A DNA stretch of 64,000 bases from Methanosarcina horonobensis HB-1 = JCM 15518 (lineage in GTDB: Archaea > Halobacteriota > Methanosarcinia > Methanosarcinales > Methanosarcinaceae): the NCBI RefSeq assembly GCF_000970285.1, contig NZ_CP009516.1, positions 971,036 to 1,035,035 on the forward strand, read 5' to 3'. Numbering within the stretch: the first letter of the stretch is position 1; every line of letters starts with the position of its first letter. The position numbers and the translations under genes were made by a program. Positions 31,643 to 40,667 of this stretch are shown piece by piece. The notes below the pieces were generated by a model. That model made no database searches. It saw nothing but the letters and a program-made list of their open reading frames with translations, and was not told the origin of the DNA.

Positions 31643-31858
31643 TAGGTGCTATGTATTGTTTGGTTAGATTATATGTTTTTCTATATAGGTTATATATTTA
31701 TATTTTATTTAATTTGATGATTATTATAATTTAGATTAGAAAAGTATATATAATATCTTATTAATCAATATCTTAGGTTCACTAGTTTAGGAATAAATTT
31801 ACAAAAAAATTAATTAATTGAATATCTTCTAGATTATTTTTACGAGGGTGTAGTTTCT
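31643..31858. promoter_or_regulatory. Divergent csa3/cas promoter region
   Basis: Very AT-rich (over 75 percent by eye). A TATA-like GTATATATAA at about 31745-31754 faces the cas operon and TATATAGGTTATATAT at about 31682-31697 could serve csa3. GAGGGTG at about 31844 is the weak ribosome binding site of cas8b. Confidence 0.55.
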
Positions 31859-33727
31859 GTGATCGAAGCGATGAAAGAAATTGGTGAGTATGCGCTCGAA
31901 AAAGAAAATAAAGATTTAAACGATTTTGTGTCAATTCTAGTTGAAAATCCTGCAAGCAATGAAACTTATAAACATGTATTTTGCATTAAGCTGGTTTCTT
32001 GCCAAAATAGTTTTGAGTTTAAAGAAATCGAACATCAGGAGTATTCAAAAGAGAAGATCGTAAAATATCTCTATAAGAGAGGGTCATCTAATGGTCCAGA
32101 TATTACTCCTACTGCAAGAGTCACAGAAATCAAAAAAACCTTCTCTAACAAGATTATAGGCTGGTTTTCAAAGCCCTTGAAAGAAGCAAAGCCCATATTA
32201 GATGGTGAAGAAGTCCAATTTTTGGAGCTTCTTGGGAAGTGCATAAAAGAAAATGAAGAAATAATACTTTCTGAGCTTGAACCTAAAGTAAACTCAATCG
32301 ATGCAAAGGAAAACTCGATATTAACCTTGGTTCTTGAAGAAAATGACTTCGTCAGATATGTCGGAGACTTTGAGGTATTTCGAAAAATCCTTAAAAACAA
32401 TGGAGCTTCTAAATTTTACAGCAAATATGACATCATCTCTAAGGATGATGATAAAGTATGTTCTGTTTGCAAAACATATAAGGAAGTTTATGGTTTCGTT
32501 ACGCCTTATGAATTCTATACCGTAGATAAGCGGGGATTTGTTAGTGGAGGATTTGACCAAAGTAAGGCATGGAGAAACAATCCCGTTTGTCTTGAATGTG
32601 CCTTAAAAATCACAGCCGGAAAAGAATATATTGAGAAATATATGTCTTTTGGTTTTTACGGATTTAATTTCCTCCTTATCCCTAAACTACTTAATAAAAG
32701 TACCAGCGAGGAAATTTTCGATATTTTTGAAAAGTTCAATGAAAAGAAATTTGCGTTTAATAAGGAATATAAAAATTTCTTGCAGGCCAATGAAAATGAC
32801 ATCCTTGAAATTCTAAGTGAGGCAGATGATTATCTTAATTTTAATTTTCAATTTTATGAAAAATCCAATTCTGCATATCGAATTCTTTTATATATCGAGG
32901 ATGTTCTTCCTTCCAGACTAAGAGAGCTTTTCAACTCCAAAGAAATTGTTGACAAGAAAAAATTATTCCGCAATTATTCATCTGTCGATACCGAAACAAA
33001 ATCAATTCAGTTCACGTTAGGTAATGTAAGGTGGTTTTTCCCAAATACTCTAGATGATCCTAATTTGAATAAATATTTTTTAGAAATAACAAATGGGATA
33101 TTTACTGGAGCACCAATTGATTACAATTTTTTACTAAAGTATATCATGCAGCGTATTAGAAAAGATTTCAGGAATGGAAATCCCACAAGATATTCGCTAT
33201 TTCTAGGATTCCAATTGTTAGATTTCTTAAATCAACTGCATTTGCTTGGAAATTATACAGGAGGTAAGTATGTGAATTCTAAGAATTTATCAGTTTTATT
33301 AAATGGTACAGTACCAGGCGAAAAGCATGGTTATGAAGAACGGACAAATGTTATCTTTTCGGAGTTTGAAAACTTTTTCGATACCGACGCAAAGAAAGCT
33401 GTTTTTTTGGAAGGTACGCTTGTCCAGTACCTACTAAATATTCAAAAGTTCCAGCGTGGAAGCACTCCTTTCAGAACTAAACTTAGGGGCCTGAATCTTG
33501 ATGAACGTTATGTGAAAAGAATCTTCCCTGAGATCATAAATAAACTCGAAGAGTATGATGCTAATTATTACAAAGAATTAGAGACCCTTATAGCAAAGTA
33601 CATGATTCAATCTGGCACTGATTGGAAAATGTCAAACGACGAAATCAGCTTCTATTTTGTTTTAGGTATGAATTTGTCAAATCTCTTAAAATCACCTAAA
33701 TCTGAGGTGGAGATAGAAAATGACTGA
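31859..33727 (+). CDS. cas8b: Type I-B Cascade large subunit Cas8b (Csh1)
   Basis: A 622-residue protein at the head of the cas operon, in the position and size range of Cas8b, which recognises the PAM and holds the target strand in Cascade. A zinc-finger-like set of cysteines is present: CSVC (C201, C204) and CLEC (C244, C247), as expected for the TM1802/Csh1 family. GTG start. Its last 8 bases overlap cas7. Function rests on context plus the zinc motif; overall sequence of this subunit is always variable. Confidence 0.88.
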   Translation: MIEAMKEIGEYALEKENKDLNDFVSILVENPASNETYKHVFCIKLVSCQNSFEFKEIEHQEYSKEKIVKYLYKRGSSNGPDITPTARVTEIKKTFSNKIIGWFSKPLKEAKPILDGEEVQFLELLGKCIKENEEIILSELEPKVNSIDAKENSILTLVLEENDFVRYVGDFEVFRKILKNNGASKFYSKYDIISKDDDKVCSVCKTYKEVYGFVTPYEFYTVDKRGFVSGGFDQSKAWRNNPVCLECALKITAGKEYIEKYMSFGFYGFNFLLIPKLLNKSTSEEIFDIFEKFNEKKFAFNKEYKNFLQANENDILEILSEADDYLNFNFQFYEKSNSAYRILLYIEDVLPSRLRELFNSKEIVDKKKLFRNYSSVDTETKSIQFTLGNVRWFFPNTLDDPNLNKYFLEITNGIFTGAPIDYNFLLKYIMQRIRKDFRNGNPTRYSLFLGFQLLDFLNQLHLLGNYTGGKYVNSKNLSVLLNGTVPGEKHGYEERTNVIFSEFENFFDTDAKKAVFLEGTLVQYLLNIQKFQRGSTPFRTKLRGLNLDERYVKRIFPEIINKLEEYDANYYKELETLIAKYMIQSGTDWKMSNDEISFYFVLGMNLSNLLKSPKSEVEIEND

Positions 33728-34697
33728 AGTAAACAGACGATCTGAAATTGTATTTTTGTATGATATAAAAGATGGAAATCCAAACGGAGATCCACTTGAT
33801 GATAACAAACCACGGATTGACGAAGAGACAGGAATAAATCTTGTAACAGATGTCAGGTTTAAGAGGACAATCCGTGATCATCTCTATAAGTTTAGAGGTA
33901 AGGAGATTTTTGTTAGGGAAATCTCGGATGAAAACGGTTCTATTCAAGATGCAAAAATGAGGGCAAGAGATTTTTTGACAATCGAAGAGCCTCTTGATTC
34001 ATTCGAAACTGGTAAGAACAATATTAATGAAAATCTTTTGAATGATTGTATTGATGTTCGCTTATTCGGTGGCACTGTTCCCCTTGAACTTAAACTTAAG
34101 AAAGGAAAAGATACGGGTTCCATAACTCATACAGGTCCTGTACAGTTTAAGATCGGCAGGTCAATGCACAAAGTCTTCATAAAACATTTCCGCGGAACAG
34201 GAGCTTTTGCTTCAAAGGAAGGGGCCAGTCAGAAAACGTTCCGTGAAGAGGATTTCTTGCCTTACTCTTTGATAAGTTTTTACGGAATTATTAATGAAAA
34301 CGCGGCAAAGGACACGAAGCTTTCAGAGGAAGATATAGATCTACTTCTTGATGGGATGTGGAATGGAACTAAAAACCTGATTTCCAGATCAAAAGTAGGC
34401 CAGGTTCCCCGCCTCTTGTTCAAAGTAAACTACAAAGAGGGGAATTATCACATCGGGGATTTGAACAACCTTTTCAGTCTAAAGTCTGATTTGATAGATG
34501 AAGAGATCAGGGACATTTCACAGATAAGGATTGAGGTCCAGAGGCTGGTTGAGGTATTGGGTAAAAGCAAAGATAAAATCGAAAATGCCCAGCTTTGCAT
34601 GGATGGATCGATTGTGTTCACATATGGCGGAGAAGAGATCGACTTCGAAAAAAGCCTTATGGAAGCCGGGATAAATACTGAAATATTATCAATGTGA
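33720..34697 (+). CDS. cas7: Type I-B Cascade backbone Cas7 (Csh2)
   Basis: A 325-residue RAMP protein that coats the crRNA in repeated copies. The N-terminal SEIVFLYDIKDGNPNGDP and DVRFKRTIRDHL are hallmarks of Csh2-type Cas7. The central THTGPVQFKIGRSMHKV and FRGTGAFA parts belong to the thumb/palm region. It overlaps cas8b by 8 bases and is followed after 9 bases by cas5, so the three Cascade subunits are translationally linked. Confidence 0.94.
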   Translation: MTEVNRRSEIVFLYDIKDGNPNGDPLDDNKPRIDEETGINLVTDVRFKRTIRDHLYKFRGKEIFVREISDENGSIQDAKMRARDFLTIEEPLDSFETGKNNINENLLNDCIDVRLFGGTVPLELKLKKGKDTGSITHTGPVQFKIGRSMHKVFIKHFRGTGAFASKEGASQKTFREEDFLPYSLISFYGIINENAAKDTKLSEEDIDLLLDGMWNGTKNLISRSKVGQVPRLLFKVNYKEGNYHIGDLNNLFSLKSDLIDEEIRDISQIRIEVQRLVEVLGKSKDKIENAQLCMDGSIVFTYGGEEIDFEKSLMEAGINTEILSM

Positions 34698-34706
34698 GCT
34701 AAGAAC

Positions 34707-35408
34707 ATGAAAGTATTAGTGTTCGATGTATGGGGAGAATTCGGTCATTTCCGAAAACACTATACTACAACTTCTCCCCTTACATATTCTATTCCTCCTA
34801 GAACGGCTATTGCAGGTATGATTGGTGCTATAGAAGGGTTTGGGAAAGATGAGTATCTGCAGTATTTCTCTAAAGAAAATGCAAATATTGCGGTGAAAAT
34901 AAGCTGTCCTATTAAAAAGACTAGAATTGCAGAAAATCTAATAGACACCAAAATTGCCCCTATGATGAGCAGAATAAAGACCAGAACCCAGATAAGATTC
35001 GAAGTATTGAAAGATGTAAAATACAGGATTTATTTTTCTCATTCTTCGGAAGAAGTGTATAACAAACTTTATTCTATGTTAAAAGAACATAAGTCGGTGT
35101 ATACTCTGTGCCTTGGTCTGAGCGAACATATTGCTAATTATGAATTCATAGGAGAAATGGAGGCTGTCAGTGAACTTTTAGATTCTGAAAGGGAAATCCA
35201 TTCTGTAGTTCCTGAAAAAGAACTCATAAAAATCAGCTTTGAAGAAGGAAAAGAATATTTTTCAGAGACTATTCCAATAGAAATGCTTCCAAATAGGGAA
35301 GTTACAGAATATGGCAAAATTTTGTTTGAAAAAAACGCAAAATGCATCCTTGCGAATGTAAATAATCTCTGGAGGCTTGAGAATGGGGAAGGAATTATCT
35401 TCATGTGA
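34707..35408 (+). CDS. cas5: Cascade subunit Cas5 (type I-B)
   Basis: A 233-residue RAMP protein that caps the 5' handle of the crRNA. VWGEFGHFRKHYTTTSPLTY followed by PPRTAIAGMIGAI at the N-terminus is the Cas5 signature. A second ferredoxin-like half is less clear. Its 3' end overlaps cas3 by 26 bases when cas3 starts at 35383, a strong coupling. Confidence 0.93.
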   Translation: MKVLVFDVWGEFGHFRKHYTTTSPLTYSIPPRTAIAGMIGAIEGFGKDEYLQYFSKENANIAVKISCPIKKTRIAENLIDTKIAPMMSRIKTRTQIRFEVLKDVKYRIYFSHSSEEVYNKLYSMLKEHKSVYTLCLGLSEHIANYEFIGEMEAVSELLDSEREIHSVVPEKELIKISFEEGKEYFSETIPIEMLPNREVTEYGKILFEKNAKCILANVNNLWRLENGEGIIFM

Positions 35409-37818
35409 TTTCCATCTTCATTCCCATCCTGATAAAATACTATTTAGGCACCTATCCAATGTAGGAAATAAATCTATCTCGACCAGCAGGGAGAAAAGCT
35501 TATCACTGGAAAAGTTTGGGATTGATGAAAATATCTTTTCCAAAATCTCATTTCTTATAGGGATTTGTCATGATTTTGGAAAGGGAACGGATTATTTTCA
35601 GAGGTATCTTTTTGAAACAGATTTAGCCATACAGAGGAGTTTAAAAAATAAAAAAGAATACCACCATGGCCTTATCTCAGCTATTTTTACCTATTACATA
35701 TTAGAAAAATATGTAGACTCACTTAATGATAAAAATATTTTGGAATATATTCCTACCATAGGGTATCTCATTGTAAAAAGGCATCATGGAAACTTAAAAG
35801 ATGCTGAGGATGAAATCCGAGAACTAATAGATAAAGATGTTCTTGAGATTATTGATCTTCAAATAAAGTCATTAGACATAAGTGAATTGAAAACAGTATA
35901 TGAAAAGTTACTCGATGGATACGATATTTCTTCTGACATCGATACTTTCTGCAATGAATATCGCTCTATTGCGGGCGAGATTTTAAAAAATAGAAGAAAA
36001 CTCGTAAAATTACTCAAGGGAGAGCAGTTTACAGGTTATTATCTAATTACATTAACTCTTTACTCGATTCTTATAAATTCTGATAAGATAGATGCGTCTT
36101 CCATTGATGTTTCCAGTGAAATAGAAATTTCATCTGAACTTGTGGATATGTATATGGTAGAAAAAGGCTTCCACAATAACGAAAGTACAATCAATAAGAT
36201 ACGTAATGGGATTTACAAGGAAGTCACAGAAAATATTGAAAAACTTGACCTTGATAACAAAATATATTCGATAAGCGTTCCTACAGGTTCAGGTAAAACT
36301 CTGACATCACTTTCTTTCGCATTAAAATTGAAAGCAAGATTAAGAGAGGAAAAGAGAATCAAGGCAAAAATAATTTATTCTCTACCTTTTCTGAGTATCA
36401 TAGATCAGAATTACGACGTTTTTGAAGGTGTTTTTAAAACAGTTGAGATAGCAAATCCTTCTGAGGATGTACTACTTAAACATCATCACCTTGCAGATAT
36501 TTTTTACAGAACGCAAGACAACGAAGAATTTGAAGGGCTTAAAAGTTTATTTTTAATAGAGGGATGGAACTCTGAGATAATTGTTACCACTTTTGTCCAG
36601 TTTTTCCACACAATTGTATCCAATAAAAATCGCTCACTCAGGAAATTTCACACCATTGCGAATTCGATTGTAATACTTGATGAGGTCCAGTCAATTCCTC
36701 ATAAGTACTGGCTACTGTTAAAACAGGTCATTTCGGGTTTTGCAAAATATTTTAATACATACTTCATTTTTGTGACAGCAACTCAACCTCTCATTTTTGA
36801 TCCTGAAAAAGGGGAAATCATTGAGCTGGTGAAAAATAAAGATAAATATTTCAGAGAGTTTGATCGAGTTAAGTTGAAAATAAATCTGAGTTCAATAGGC
36901 ATGAATGATTTCAAGGAAATAATTGAATCAGAAGTCAAAAAGAACCCAGAAAAGGACTTCTTATTTGTATTGAACACTATTAAATCTTCTCTAGAAGTTT
37001 TTAAACATTTAAAGAATTTAGAACTTGATAATAGTGATTATTATTATCTTTCTACTAACATTATCCCAAAAGAGAGGCTTAATAGAATTAAAAAAATCAA
37101 GGAGAAGTCGGAAAAAAGAAAAATTATCGTCAGCACTCAACTTATAGAAGCTGGAGTAGATATAGATGTGGATATTGTTTACAGGGATTTTGCCACAATT
37201 GACTCAATAAATCAAGTTTCTGGAAGATGTAACAGGAATTCTTCCAAAAGTTATCGAGGACAAGTAAATATTGTGGTTCTGAAAGATGAAAGGAAAGAAT
37301 TCCATCGATATATATATTCGAGTTTTCTCATCGACAAAACAAAAGAAGTGTTGAAGGAATCTCCTTCGGAAATTTATGAAGAGGACTTGCTTTTTTTAAA
37401 TAACAGTTACTTCAGAAAAGTTAAAGATACTTCAAGTGAAGACGAATCTAAGGAACTACTATCATACATAAATGAGCTTAAATTTAAAACCCTTACATCT
37501 GATTTCAGATTAATAGAAGATAAAGTAGGATACGAAAAAATAGATGTATTTGTTGAAATGGACGATGAGGCGGTTGAAACATGGAAAGAATACATCTTAA
37601 TAAAATCTCTTAAAAATCCTCTGAATAGAAAAGAGAAATTCTTGGCGATCAGGAAAAAATTCAATGAATACATCATTTCCGTATCTAAAAATGACTTTTC
37701 CTGTGAAGAACCAGAGGATCTCAATATCGGATACATTCCTCTTGAACAAATAAAACATTATTATGATCCTGAAACCGGTTTTATCTTTAAATTAAAGCCC
37801 ACCATGATGTGTGATTGA
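35383..37818 (+). CDS. cas3: Cas3 HD nuclease-helicase
   Basis: About 811 residues. The N-terminal HD nuclease has H63-D64 in ICHDFGKG, HH in EYHHGL and KRHHG further on. The SF2 helicase follows: Walker A PTGSGKT near residue 301, the DEVQ box near residue 432 (ILDEVQSIP), motif III TATQP, and motif VI QVSGRCNRN. Cas3 unwinds and degrades target DNA recruited by Cascade. ATG 35383 is preferred because GGAGG ends 7 bases before it; a TTG at 35377 is too close. Confidence 0.95.
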   Translation: MGKELSSCDFHLHSHPDKILFRHLSNVGNKSISTSREKSLSLEKFGIDENIFSKISFLIGICHDFGKGTDYFQRYLFETDLAIQRSLKNKKEYHHGLISAIFTYYILEKYVDSLNDKNILEYIPTIGYLIVKRHHGNLKDAEDEIRELIDKDVLEIIDLQIKSLDISELKTVYEKLLDGYDISSDIDTFCNEYRSIAGEILKNRRKLVKLLKGEQFTGYYLITLTLYSILINSDKIDASSIDVSSEIEISSELVDMYMVEKGFHNNESTINKIRNGIYKEVTENIEKLDLDNKIYSISVPTGSGKTLTSLSFALKLKARLREEKRIKAKIIYSLPFLSIIDQNYDVFEGVFKTVEIANPSEDVLLKHHHLADIFYRTQDNEEFEGLKSLFLIEGWNSEIIVTTFVQFFHTIVSNKNRSLRKFHTIANSIVILDEVQSIPHKYWLLLKQVISGFAKYFNTYFIFVTATQPLIFDPEKGEIIELVKNKDKYFREFDRVKLKINLSSIGMNDFKEIIESEVKKNPEKDFLFVLNTIKSSLEVFKHLKNLELDNSDYYYLSTNIIPKERLNRIKKIKEKSEKRKIIVSTQLIEAGVDIDVDIVYRDFATIDSINQVSGRCNRNSSKSYRGQVNIVVLKDERKEFHRYIYSSFLIDKTKEVLKESPSEIYEEDLLFLNNSYFRKVKDTSSEDESKELLSYINELKFKTLTSDFRLIEDKVGYEKIDVFVEMDDEAVETWKEYILIKSLKNPLNRKEKFLAIRKKFNEYIISVSKNDFSCEEPEDLNIGYIPLEQIKHYYDPETGFIFKLKPTMMCD

Positions 37819-37819
37819 C

Positions 37820-38479
37820 ATGAAAGTCAAAACGCTAACTTTAACTCTTGTTCCTGACCGAAAAGTAGGAACAAACGCCTCAAAACTTCGAGGGTTTTTC
37901 GCTACCCGGTTTAATGAATATACACTTTTGCATCAACATAACTGTGATAAAGTAATTTACATGTATCCTTTAGTCCAATATAAAATTTTGAAAGGTATTC
38001 CTCTAGTTTTCGGAATAAATGAAGGTGTGGAAATTCTTCAGGAAATTTTCAACAAATACGAAAAAATCGAGTTAGATGAATCCACATATGAAATTCTGGA
38101 AAAAAAAGTATCTTTCAAAGAACAGGAATTCGGCCTTTCTGACAAATTCCATACCTACAGCTTTGAGACTCCCTGGTTTGCTTTGAACCAGGAAAATTTC
38201 ACAGATAAGTACAAGAAAATAGGAACTAACGAACAAAAAGAACTCCTTAGAAAAACTCTCGTTGGAAATATTCTTTCCATGTCCAAATCCCTTGGCTACA
38301 CTGTTCCGGGGCAAATCAAGTGTGAGACAAATCTGCGCCCCGGCTCTAGTAGAATGAAAGGAGTGGAAATTGCCACTTTTAAAGGAAAGTTTATGGTTAA
38401 CTTCCTCATCCCTGACTATTTCGGCCTTGGAAAATCCGTATCTCGCGGTTTTGGGACGGTGAAAAGATGCAGCTTGTAA
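37820..38479 (+). CDS. cas6: Cas6 crRNA-processing endoribonuclease
   Basis: About 219 residues. It has two RAMP folds; the C-terminal glycine-rich loop GLGKSVSRGFGTVKR is typical of Cas6, which cuts the repeat 8 bases from its end to leave the ATTGAAAC handle. Histidines near residues 35-40 (LLHQHNC) could be catalytic, as in other I-B Cas6 enzymes. The GTG at 37811 is an alternative start overlapping cas3. It overlaps cas1 by 13 bases. Confidence 0.9.
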   Translation: MKVKTLTLTLVPDRKVGTNASKLRGFFATRFNEYTLLHQHNCDKVIYMYPLVQYKILKGIPLVFGINEGVEILQEIFNKYEKIELDESTYEILEKKVSFKEQEFGLSDKFHTYSFETPWFALNQENFTDKYKKIGTNEQKELLRKTLVGNILSMSKSLGYTVPGQIKCETNLRPGSSRMKGVEIATFKGKFMVNFLIPDYFGLGKSVSRGFGTVKRCSL

Positions 38480-39438
38480 TCAATACTCACGGCTCCTTCC
38501 TTAAAAAACAAAACAACTGTTTTCTTGTAAAAGTTGACGACAAAGTTTTCGAAGTTTCAGAAAAGAAAGTGGACAGTATCCTGATCACGACCTCTGCCAC
38601 CATAACTACCGATGCAATCAAATTTGCGGTAGAAAACAATATCGATATCGTTTTTCTGGACAACTTCGGAGACCCTTATGGCAGAATCTGGCACTCAAAA
38701 CTCGGGAGCACGACATACATCAGGAGAAGGCAGCTTGAGATTTCGGAAGAGCCCGAGGGATTCAGGCTTGCGAAAGGCTGGATAGAACAGAAGATCGACA
38801 GCCAGATACTTTTTTTGAAAGACCTCAAAAAGAACAGGCCTGAACAGAAGGATGAACTTGACGATTATATTTCTGGAATGGAAGATATGAAAGCGCAGCT
38901 TGAAGCCCTTGAGGGGACGCTTGACGAAATGCGAGGGAAGATCATGGGCCTTGAAGGGATGGCTTCTAGGCATTATTTTGAGGCTTTGAGTTATCTTCTG
39001 CCCGATAAATGGAAATTCAATGGCAGAAGCAGAAACCCTGCAAAGGACGAATTTAACTGCCTTTTGAATTATGGATATGGAGTTTTGTATTCAAGGGTTG
39101 AAAAAGCGTGCATTATAGCAGGGCTTGACCCTTATGTCGGTTTTAACCACACAGATGACTATAACAAAAAGTCGTTTGTTTTTGACCTTATTGAGATGTA
39201 CCGCATCCATATTGACAGGACAGTTTTCAATCTTTTTTCGAAAAAACAGGTTTCAGACAGCTTTTTTGATGAGATCCCGAAAGGCATGACTCTTAATAAG
39301 GAGGGTAAAGCCGTCCTTATCCAGGCTGTCAATGAAACTTTTGATAAAGAAATAAGCTATAGGGGCAGGAACATAAAAATTGGGAACACTATCCAGTTCG
39401 ACTGTCACAGGATTGCAAACAGCCTGATCGGGAAATAA
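38467..39438 (+). CDS. cas1: Cas1 integrase
   Basis: A 323-residue subunit of the Cas1-Cas2 spacer integrase. Metal-binding residues are visible: E163 in LEGMASR, H228 in GFNHTDD, and E243 (or D240) in FDLIEMYR. The N-terminal beta domain (QLVINTHGSFLKKQNN) and DNFGDPYGRIW are typical of I-B Cas1. All catalytic positions appear intact, so the adaptation module is probably active. Confidence 0.96.
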   Translation: MQLVINTHGSFLKKQNNCFLVKVDDKVFEVSEKKVDSILITTSATITTDAIKFAVENNIDIVFLDNFGDPYGRIWHSKLGSTTYIRRRQLEISEEPEGFRLAKGWIEQKIDSQILFLKDLKKNRPEQKDELDDYISGMEDMKAQLEALEGTLDEMRGKIMGLEGMASRHYFEALSYLLPDKWKFNGRSRNPAKDEFNCLLNYGYGVLYSRVEKACIIAGLDPYVGFNHTDDYNKKSFVFDLIEMYRIHIDRTVFNLFSKKQVSDSFFDEIPKGMTLNKEGKAVLIQAVNETFDKEISYRGRNIKIGNTIQFDCHRIANSLIGK

Positions 39439-39533
39439 AAGCTTTGACGTGATAAATTCGTGAAGCAGTAACGTAATGATCCAGATAATTAATGATTCAA
39501 TATGATGATTCGATAAAAGTAAGAATGAGGTGA

Positions 39534-39830
<297 letters not shown>

Positions 39831-39846
39831 ATTTTCTGAGGTACGT

Positions 39847-40554
39847 ATGATCAATTATGAGTGTGTGATGAACGAGGGACAAGCTGAAATCTGTATCGAG
39901 AAAGATACAGACCTTGAAAAAAATCCCGAAGACGAAGATAGCACAGCCGTTGAGCCTGATTCTGAAAACGATTCCGGAACAATAATCCGAATTTCAGATG
40001 TTCTTGAATATCTGTTCTGCCCCCGCTTCATTTACTATATGTACTGCCTCGATATCCCCCAGCACGAAGAGAAAAGGTTTAAGGTTATCAAAGGCCGTGA
40101 AGTCCATGAAACAAGAAAACTCACAAATAGGGATTATGTGAGAAAGAAACTGAACTGCATAAGGAAAGAGAGCGACATTTTTATTGCTTCAAAGCAGCAC
40201 CATATAAAAGGAATCGTTGATGAGGTACTATTTCTTGAAGATGGGACTGCTGCTCCTCTTGAGTACAAATTTGCCGAATATAAAGACAAAGTTTTTAAGA
40301 CCTATAAGTTTCAGCTGGTTTTGCAGGCTCTTTTGATCCGGGAAAATTATAATATTGAAGTAAACCGCGCCTACCTCTGTTTTACCCGGAGCAACAGCCT
40401 GGTCAAAGAAATGGAGATTACCCCTTCTGATTTCAAAAAAGCCGAAAAAATAATCGAAGAAATACTCGATATCGTTCAAAAAGGCTTATATCCCAAGACA
40501 TCCAGATCTTCTAGAAAATGCGTAGATTGCTGTTATCGGAATATCTGCGTATGA
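39847..40554 (+). CDS. cas4: Cas4 nuclease with acidic N-terminal extension
   Basis: A 235-residue PD-(D/E)XK nuclease with an iron-sulfur cluster that trims prespacers and helps select PAM-containing spacers. Cluster cysteines: one in YLFCPRF near residue 57 and three in CVDCCYRNIC at the end. GIVDEVL and PLEYKFAE give the catalytic D and E-x-K. The first 45 residues are strongly acidic and not usual for Cas4. TGAGGT precedes the ATG. Last gene before the leader. Confidence 0.93.
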   Translation: MINYECVMNEGQAEICIEKDTDLEKNPEDEDSTAVEPDSENDSGTIIRISDVLEYLFCPRFIYYMYCLDIPQHEEKRFKVIKGREVHETRKLTNRDYVRKKLNCIRKESDIFIASKQHHIKGIVDEVLFLEDGTAAPLEYKFAEYKDKVFKTYKFQLVLQALLIRENYNIEVNRAYLCFTRSNSLVKEMEITPSDFKKAEKIIEEILDIVQKGLYPKTSRSSRKCVDCCYRNICV

Positions 40555-40667
40555 AGATGTTTTTCTTGTATTTATAAAGGGTTTGATAATTTTCCAACAA
40601 GAATTTTAGCCCCGAAAAAGGGCATATTTTAGGCCTTTTCTGGCCAAATAACGGAAATTTTTGCCCT
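40555..40667 (+). promoter_or_regulatory. CRISPR leader
   Basis: 113 bases between the cas4 stop and the first repeat. A TATA-like TTTATAAAG lies at about 40570, and GGCC-TTTTCT-GGCC forms a small inverted repeat near 40632-40645. Repeat orientation (8-base handle ATTGAAAC at the right end of each repeat) means transcription from here to the right, so the newest spacers are near 40705. Confidence 0.7.
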
